DNA of 11,080 nucleotides. Origin: Phoronis ovalis. Lineage: Eukaryota; Phoronida; Phoronidae. Below, in pieces: positions 7,303-11,080 of the stretch. The stretch covers positions 1-11,080 of the forward strand of contig JAOXYB010056600.1 of the NCBI GenBank assembly GCA_028565635.1, in the 5' to 3' direction. A model generated the notes under the pieces. The model saw nothing but the letters and a program-made list of their open reading frames with translations, was not told the origin of the DNA and made no database searches. Every line of letters begins with the position of its first letter. Within the stretch, counting starts at the first letter, position 1. The position numbers and the translations under genes were made by a program.

Positions 7303-7462
7303 CACCAGTCCCCTGTGGTCTGCATTAGTTTCTTGTTTCCAAAAAAAGTATACTTAGAGTTAAAATCTCCCAAGAAAAGGCTCTGAGCGCTGCGGTCTGT
7401 AAAATGTTTAAGGATTCCCTGTTTGATTGTTTATCTGGTGGATTGTAAATTGAGACTATTGC
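7303..7462 (-). pseudogene. Non-LTR retrotransposon endonuclease fragment, copy A
   Basis: The minus strand reads AIVSIYNPPDK, then after a one-base loss IKQGILKHFTD and SLFLGDFNSKYTFFGNKK. IYNPP and GDFNS...G(N/S)KK are the central motifs of the apurinic-type (EEP) endonuclease of LINE ORF2, where the GDFN Asp and Asn are catalytic. The EEP N-terminus, the later SDH motif and the reverse transcriptase are all missing. Copy B (8569-8778) is about 80% alike over this stretch. Copy A retains CAG at 7421-7419 where B has TAG. It is a short remnant. Confidence 0.75.
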
Positions 7463-7469
7463 GGTTTTT

Positions 7470-8205
7470 TTAGAGTTTAACTTTTCTATTTTTTCTAATT
7501 TGGTTTAGCAAGCTCTTATTATTTACCCCAATGCGGTAAACCTGGGATCTGTCAATTCCTGTTTTGTAAGCTGAATTTCTAGCTTCAGACACATCTTTAC
7601 AGATGTCGCTAGTGGTAATCGCTAGATCCAGGTGCCTAATCACGATTTTAACCAAAGTAGTTGCCAAAGTTATGGCCAGTCTGAGAGTGTCAGTCAAGTC
7701 ACCTAGTCCCTTTGCAGCTTGGCCGAGTACAAGACCATGACTTGGTGCTTTGTTATAAGCATCTTTACCCAGGCAGGTGACCCTTATTTTATTTCTGGCT
7801 TCACCTGTTTCAGCAGCAAATAATCTTTTAGTCAGATAACCCTCACCTAAGGTTTCTTGGATTTCATTTTTGGACACAGCAGATGCTACATTAAGTAAGA
7901 CAATAGTGGTATCATTATCCCCTTTGTTTTTCGTTTGGGTACAGGGTTCCTAAACGATACGCCAGCTAACGCTTCCAAATTTACAAGATCTGGCCTGAGC
8001 AGATTGTTTCTTATTGCTCTGTTAAGAGGGAAAATCGATGTATCATCCGTTTTTGTAAATATGATTTTAATTGGTTCTATTCTACAAGAGCTAAATGCCT
8101 TTTTAAGGGCAATACTGTTGTTTTTAAGGTGGTTGGAATATATTCAACTACTAAGGGATCAACTTTAATATTTCTCTCTGGGAGCACATAAAAGGCAGGC
8201 CTAAT
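7470..8205 (-). pseudogene. LINE ORF1 (gag-like) fragment, copy A
   Basis: The piece runs from about 8205 down. It reads RPAFYVLPERNIKVDPLVVE and EYIPTTLK, then in the next frame KKAFSSCRIEPIKIIFTK, LNRAIRNNLLRPDLVNLEAL and NPVPKRKTKG. After another shift it reads DNDTTIVLLNVASAVSKNE, IQETLGEGYL and RNKIRVTCLGKDAYNKA. It lacks a zinc-knuckle. The call as ORF1 rests on its position upstream of an EEP piece in the same orientation, on the same pairing in copy B, and on an RNA-binding-like feel, not on a named motif. Below about 7745 the sequence (LDLAITTSDI and beyond, open to 7470) may be something else, perhaps an EEP C-terminal scrap out of order. Two frameshifts are seen. Confidence 0.5.
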
Positions 8206-8568
8206 TGACTTTTTTTAATTAGCAGCAGCTTAACATCTCACAGTCAATTAAAGTTTTCGATTTTCTAACCAATCATGATACAGTAATTTACGAAAAATAA
8301 GCTTTTAGGACCAACACTTTAATTTCTTTTAACAGCGAAAAATTAAAACGGTCATTGGTTTTGCATTTCTTGGCTAAGGATTATACATTTTATTGATATA
8401 ATACTAATAAAAGTTATACAGAATTTTCAATCACTTATTGCCTGATAATTAGTATTTAAGTCTTCTATTGGGCTGTAGATGGATGTGAATAGATAGATTC
8501 TCAGAAAAAATCTAGCTTTCCACAGGACTATTGTTTCTCTGTGACCTTGTTTTTTTTCATCTACCTTT
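8206..8568. other. Gap between LINE copies, no gene seen
   Basis: 363 AT-rich bases between ORF1 of copy A and the EEP end of copy B. I see no open frame, hairpin or repeat worth listing. It may be 5' untranslated sequence of copy A or 3' remnant of copy B. Confidence 0.4.
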
Positions 8569-8778
8569 TTAAGTAGGTGTACCTGAGTCATTCTCCAGGT
8601 TTAATCCAATGTCTTCCACTTCATTAAAAAGAATATCTCCGGCCTCATTAGTTTTTTTGTTTCCTAAAAGAGTATGATTAGAGTTAAAATCTCCCAAGAA
8701 AAGGCACTGGGCACAGTGGTCTGTAAAATGTTTAAGTATTCCCTATTTGATTGTTTTATCCGGTGGATTATAGATTGA
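8569..8778 (-). pseudogene. Non-LTR retrotransposon endonuclease fragment, copy B
   Basis: A single minus-strand frame reads SIYNPPDKTIK, TAG (8745-8743), GILKHFTDHCAQCLFLGDFN, SNHTLLGNKKTNEAGDILFN, EVEDIGLNLENDSGTPT and ends at TAA 8571-8569. The order IYNPP, GDFNS.H.L.G..KTN..G, then L.LN...PT is the standard EEP endonuclease core of jockey/CR1/RTE-type LINEs. It nicks target DNA to prime reverse transcription. The only stop inside is CAG to TAG by comparison with copy A. Its 5' end at about 8779 abuts a tRNA-like fragment, so the upstream EEP was cut off by that insertion or by deletion. Reverse transcriptase is absent. Confidence 0.8.
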
Positions 8779-8875
8779 GTTCGAGCTGGGATTCAAACTC
8801 AGCTCTCATAATGTCCATTGAGAACTTGAGAGCAAAGTGTGTCCCTACTGGACTTAGAGAAACCACTGCCAGATA
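8779..8875 (-). repeat. tRNA-derived SINE-like fragment
   Basis: The minus strand has an A-box-like TGGCAGTGG (8871-8863) and a B-box GTTTGAATCC (8798-8789). The B-box sits in a T-arm-like stem-loop (CTGAG / CCCAG with one mismatch, 7-base loop) followed by CTCGAAC. Box spacing of about 65 bases fits a tRNA with a long variable arm. The TTTG would be TTCG with one decay. It is probably a SINE head or tRNA pseudogene, not a working tRNA. Confidence 0.4.
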
Positions 8876-8886
8876 TTGTCTGATTT

Positions 8887-8999
8887 GGACCTGAATATCC
8901 GATTGAAAATAGGTTGCCAGATGTTGATGTCTAGCAGTTTACATTATCTTTCTCGAGGTCACCAAAAAAAGTCCATTAAAAATCGGATATTGAAGTTCC
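8887..8999. repeat. Inverted repeat, 18-19-base arms
   Basis: GGACCTGAATATCCGATT (8887-8904) pairs with AATCGGATATTGAAGTTCC (8981-8999), with 11 consecutive matching bases and a 76-base loop. It may be a MITE-like remnant or foldback. No target-site duplication is recognised. Confidence 0.55.
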
Positions 9000-9270
9000 T
9001 TAAAAAAATCCAATGAATAGGGGGTTGCAAAACTGATACAATTATCACTCAGTATGTGGGTTATCAAATCATGACTATAATCTCTACTTATTGTAGTTAA
9101 TTTAATTTAAAGTTATTTCAGGACTCAATTAGAAATATGTGTTCAAGAACATACCTGATGCGTGAAAAATTCCAAATATATTTAAAACTTTATGAAAATG
9201 TAATGTATTCCAGCAAATATCCCGTTTTGAAGACATGCTTACTTTTATCCATGTTCCTTTATCCTGGCAG

Positions 9271-9335
9271 CGTGGCTTCTAGTATTGTGTGCCACGAGGT
9301 AGCAGTTCCGCTACTGTGACGTTCTCCAGGAGAAC
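9271..9335. repeat. Three consecutive hairpins
   Basis: CGTGGC/GCCACG (9271-9276, 9291-9296), GTAGC/GCTAC (9299-9303, 9310-9314) and GTTCTCC-A-GGAGAAC (9321-9335) lie side by side. They are less AT-rich than the surroundings. They might be a structured repeat or a LINE untranslated region. No known RNA family is recognised. Confidence 0.4.
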
Positions 9336-9358
9336 TCGTGCCATCTGGTGGAAAACAG

Positions 9359-9520
9359 TGGCCTAAGGTTTCTTTGATATCATTTTCAAATACCCTAAGT
9401 GGTACCTTAAGCAGTACCATGATGGTATCTCTATCACCTTAGCTTTTTCGTTTAGATGTAAGGTTCCTAAAAGACTTGGCAACTTGGTTTGAGCAGATTG
9501 TTTCTTACTTCCATTAGCTG
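9359..9520 (-). pseudogene. LINE ORF1 (gag-like) fragment, copy B
   Basis: The minus strand reads VRNNLLKPSCQVF, then FRNLTSKRKS, TAA, GDRDTIMVLLKVPLRVFEND and IKETLGH. This matches copy A (AIRNNLLRP, FRNPVPKRKTKG, DNDTTIVLLNVASAVSKNE, IQETLG) block by block, so the two are diverged copies of one element. At least one frame change and one stop are present. Only about 160 bases survive. It lies about 580 bases upstream of EEP copy B, with the SINE-like and hairpin sequences between. The identity as ORF1 is inferred as for copy A. Confidence 0.5.
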
Positions 9521-9529
9521 TGGGAAGTG

Positions 9530-10936
9530 TATTTATTCCTTATAACTATAATTTTTGTGTACTTCTCTCCTCTTTGGCACCCCCAAAGCTGGCACATTTT
9601 TGAGGCACCATAAAATTAAAATATTGTTTCTCGTTCAAATTTCCTGCCTTCACAGAAAAAACTATTGTTAACAAATAAAAAGCTTTGTTCTGTTACGGAA
9701 TGTTGACTTTGACCACCTGGTAGCCAAATCTGCCTAATGTAGAAGCTACGGTCTTAGCAGTGTGCAGTTTGTTAATTAGTGATGAGATCTGTGTAAGCAT
9801 GTTTATTATTAATTAAAATTCGATATATTGAACATCTACAAAATATCCCAGTGGGGTCACTCAACAATGAAATAGGACTGCATGATCGTTACAAAAGTCA
9901 TGGAAATGGATAATTTTGAACAAAAACACTGCCTTCGAAACTTAAACAAGGATTGTTCTGATATAAGGGATCCTTAGAAGCAAAAAATAGAGTATAGTTA
10001 TAAAAAAGTTCACCTGCCGACAGGGGCTACACGATTTACTTGCCTGGTCTCCTTGAAAGCTTAAAAATGGTGTGTTTATTCACATAGAAACCCTAATTTT
10101 CTAGTAAAATAGGGTACTAAAGTTCTGGAAATATCCTTGCTTAGGATGTCATTTCGAAAATATGGAACTGTCATGTCCTAGGCCTGTTTCTTTTGAGTGA
10201 TCCCATCTATGAATTATAATGTAACATTTATGCAAATAGGGTAAACCTATGTTATGGTATGCATTTTAGTGTATTAGACTGAGAGAGACAAAAACAGTTA
10301 TTGGCAGCACCTAGCGACCTCAAATTTCTCTGAGGTGCTGGTGGCTTCTAGCTACTAGAATGAATATATATTTGACATATTATATGTCTGAGATGTATGT
10401 CTTGTTAATTCAAAGTTGCAGTAGGAGTTACAACACATCCAGCAGCTGTAAAAGTAGCACGTTTTTTTTTGTATTTTGAGCGTTAACGGTGAAGTAATAT
10501 TTTACTTTGAATTAATTGTACTGAACTAAAGAGCAACATCTACTTTGACCACAGAGATTCAAACTTGTTGTACATGTGTAACAGTTTTACTATACATCAT
10601 GGGATGGCCACTTGTGTCTCGGTCAGAAGTAATTAAATTCCACCTTCAAGACCTGAATAGGAAGTGTGCATGGATTTAATAGCTGAGGTCTTTGTTACTA
10701 GTATTATAACATTAATGGAATTCCAGATTTGTTTTAGTAAGAAAGCCAAACCTCTATGCTCGAGACCTGGAGAGGACTTGTGTATGGTATCTGAATGGAA
10801 CATTTGTTACTGACACTGATAATGTGTTTTATAAATTGTGCAAGCACATTTAAGTCAGTGTCCTTAGAGAGCTCGGGTTCAGTAATTGTCATTCATTTGT
10901 CGATTTTGGTAACCAGTTGTACCTGAGAATATTTTT
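9530..10936. other. Noncoding AT-rich stretch
   Basis: About 1.4 kb with no coding sequence I can support. Minor structures are a hairpin-like ACCCTAATTTT/AAAATAGGGT near 10091-10116, a hairpin at 10305-10340 and a weak duplication (10648-10701 versus 10761-10812). It is probably decayed repeat or intergenic DNA. Confidence 0.5.
10305..10340. repeat. Hairpin with 8-base perfect arms
   Basis: CAGCACCT (10305-10312) pairs with AGGTGCTG (10333-10340). A nested CCTCA/TGAGG pairing is also possible. No U-tract or coding partner is seen, so the role is unknown. Confidence 0.5.
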
Positions 10937-11080
10937 ATGCCCATCCACCATAGTGGAATGGGCATATTGTCGTAGTGTAGGCGTCGTTGTTGTCGTTGTG
11001 TGCAACACTTTCTTTGTCTCGCGATAACAGCTTCAGTTTTTACCCGATCGGTTTCATATTCGGCACAGGGTAAATACAGG
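10937..11080. repeat. Hairpin-headed dispersed repeat, truncated by window end
   Basis: ATGCCCATCCAC (10937-10948) pairs with GTGGAATGGGCAT (10953-10965) across a 4-base loop with one bulge. It is followed by a GTCGTTGT-rich tract and TTTTTACCCGATCGGTTTCA, then ATTCGGCACAGGGTAAATAC. From memory, many marine invertebrate genomes carry repeats that start with a GGGCAT/ATGCCC hairpin, then a CGTC/CGTT-rich tract and 'TATCCGAT....GATATTTGGCAC'. I cannot verify the family. It runs off the window. Confidence 0.5.

Noticed and set aside
8779-8875. Functional tRNA gene
   Set aside because: No full cloverleaf, the acceptor stem does not close, and the A box is short by two bases.
9137-9319. Plus-strand open frame of 60 codons
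   Set aside because: Opposite strand to the LINE pieces, overlaps hairpins, no recognisable motif.
1-11080. CRISPR array, phage or bacterial operon
   Set aside because: No regularly spaced short repeats. Spliced genes with GT..AG introns and AATAAA signals indicate a eukaryote.

Overview
This window looks like intergenic or repeat-rich DNA from a metazoan, most likely an aquatic invertebrate. It is AT-rich. Its coding pieces are short and broken by canonical GT..AG introns, poly(A) signals are AATAAA, and no operon or Shine-Dalgarno logic is visible. Everything recognisable as protein is mobile-element-like and damaged. No intact host gene is visible, and I cannot name the species.

Positions 1-1842 (+) hold the C-terminal half of a P-element/THAP9-type transposase. 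There are two exon pieces (about 82-258 and 1292-1842) separated by a 1,033-bp intron that carries a divergent tandem duplication. The last exon has two frameshifts. A perfect 12-bp palindrome at 2022-2033 gives an AATAAA on both strands. It lies between this gene and a convergent gene on the minus strand.

Positions 6865 down to about 2028 (-) hold a multi-exon gene for a PIF1-family helicase. Four exons are visible (6865-6632, 6138-5499, 4630-4452, from 3992) and their splice phases agree across every junction. Downstream, over 3300-2336, lies a long frameshifted stretch with no named domain, then a C4HC3 PHD finger exon (2335-2117) and a tiny terminal exon (2071-2058). The helicase carries four premature stops (two TGA, two TAG), frameshifts and an Arg-to-His change at the motif VI arginine, so this copy is dead. 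The helicase-unknown-PHD layout, convergent with a P-type transposase, is the most interesting object here. Intron 2 of the helicase also holds a short acidic ORF in the same orientation (5019-4713), with a YY1-like ATGGCGG site and two copies of CGAAAATTTTCG upstream.

Positions 7303-9525 hold two related, rotten non-LTR retrotransposon copies (-). Each has an ORF1/gag-like piece and an endonuclease (EEP) piece containing GDFNS. Copy A spans 8205-7303 and copy B spans about 9520-8569. A tRNA-derived SINE-like fragment, an inverted repeat and a cluster of hairpins lie inside copy B. Positions 9530-10936 contain no coding sequence I can support, only minor hairpins and a weak duplication. From 10937 to the window end a hairpin-headed dispersed repeat begins and runs off the edge.
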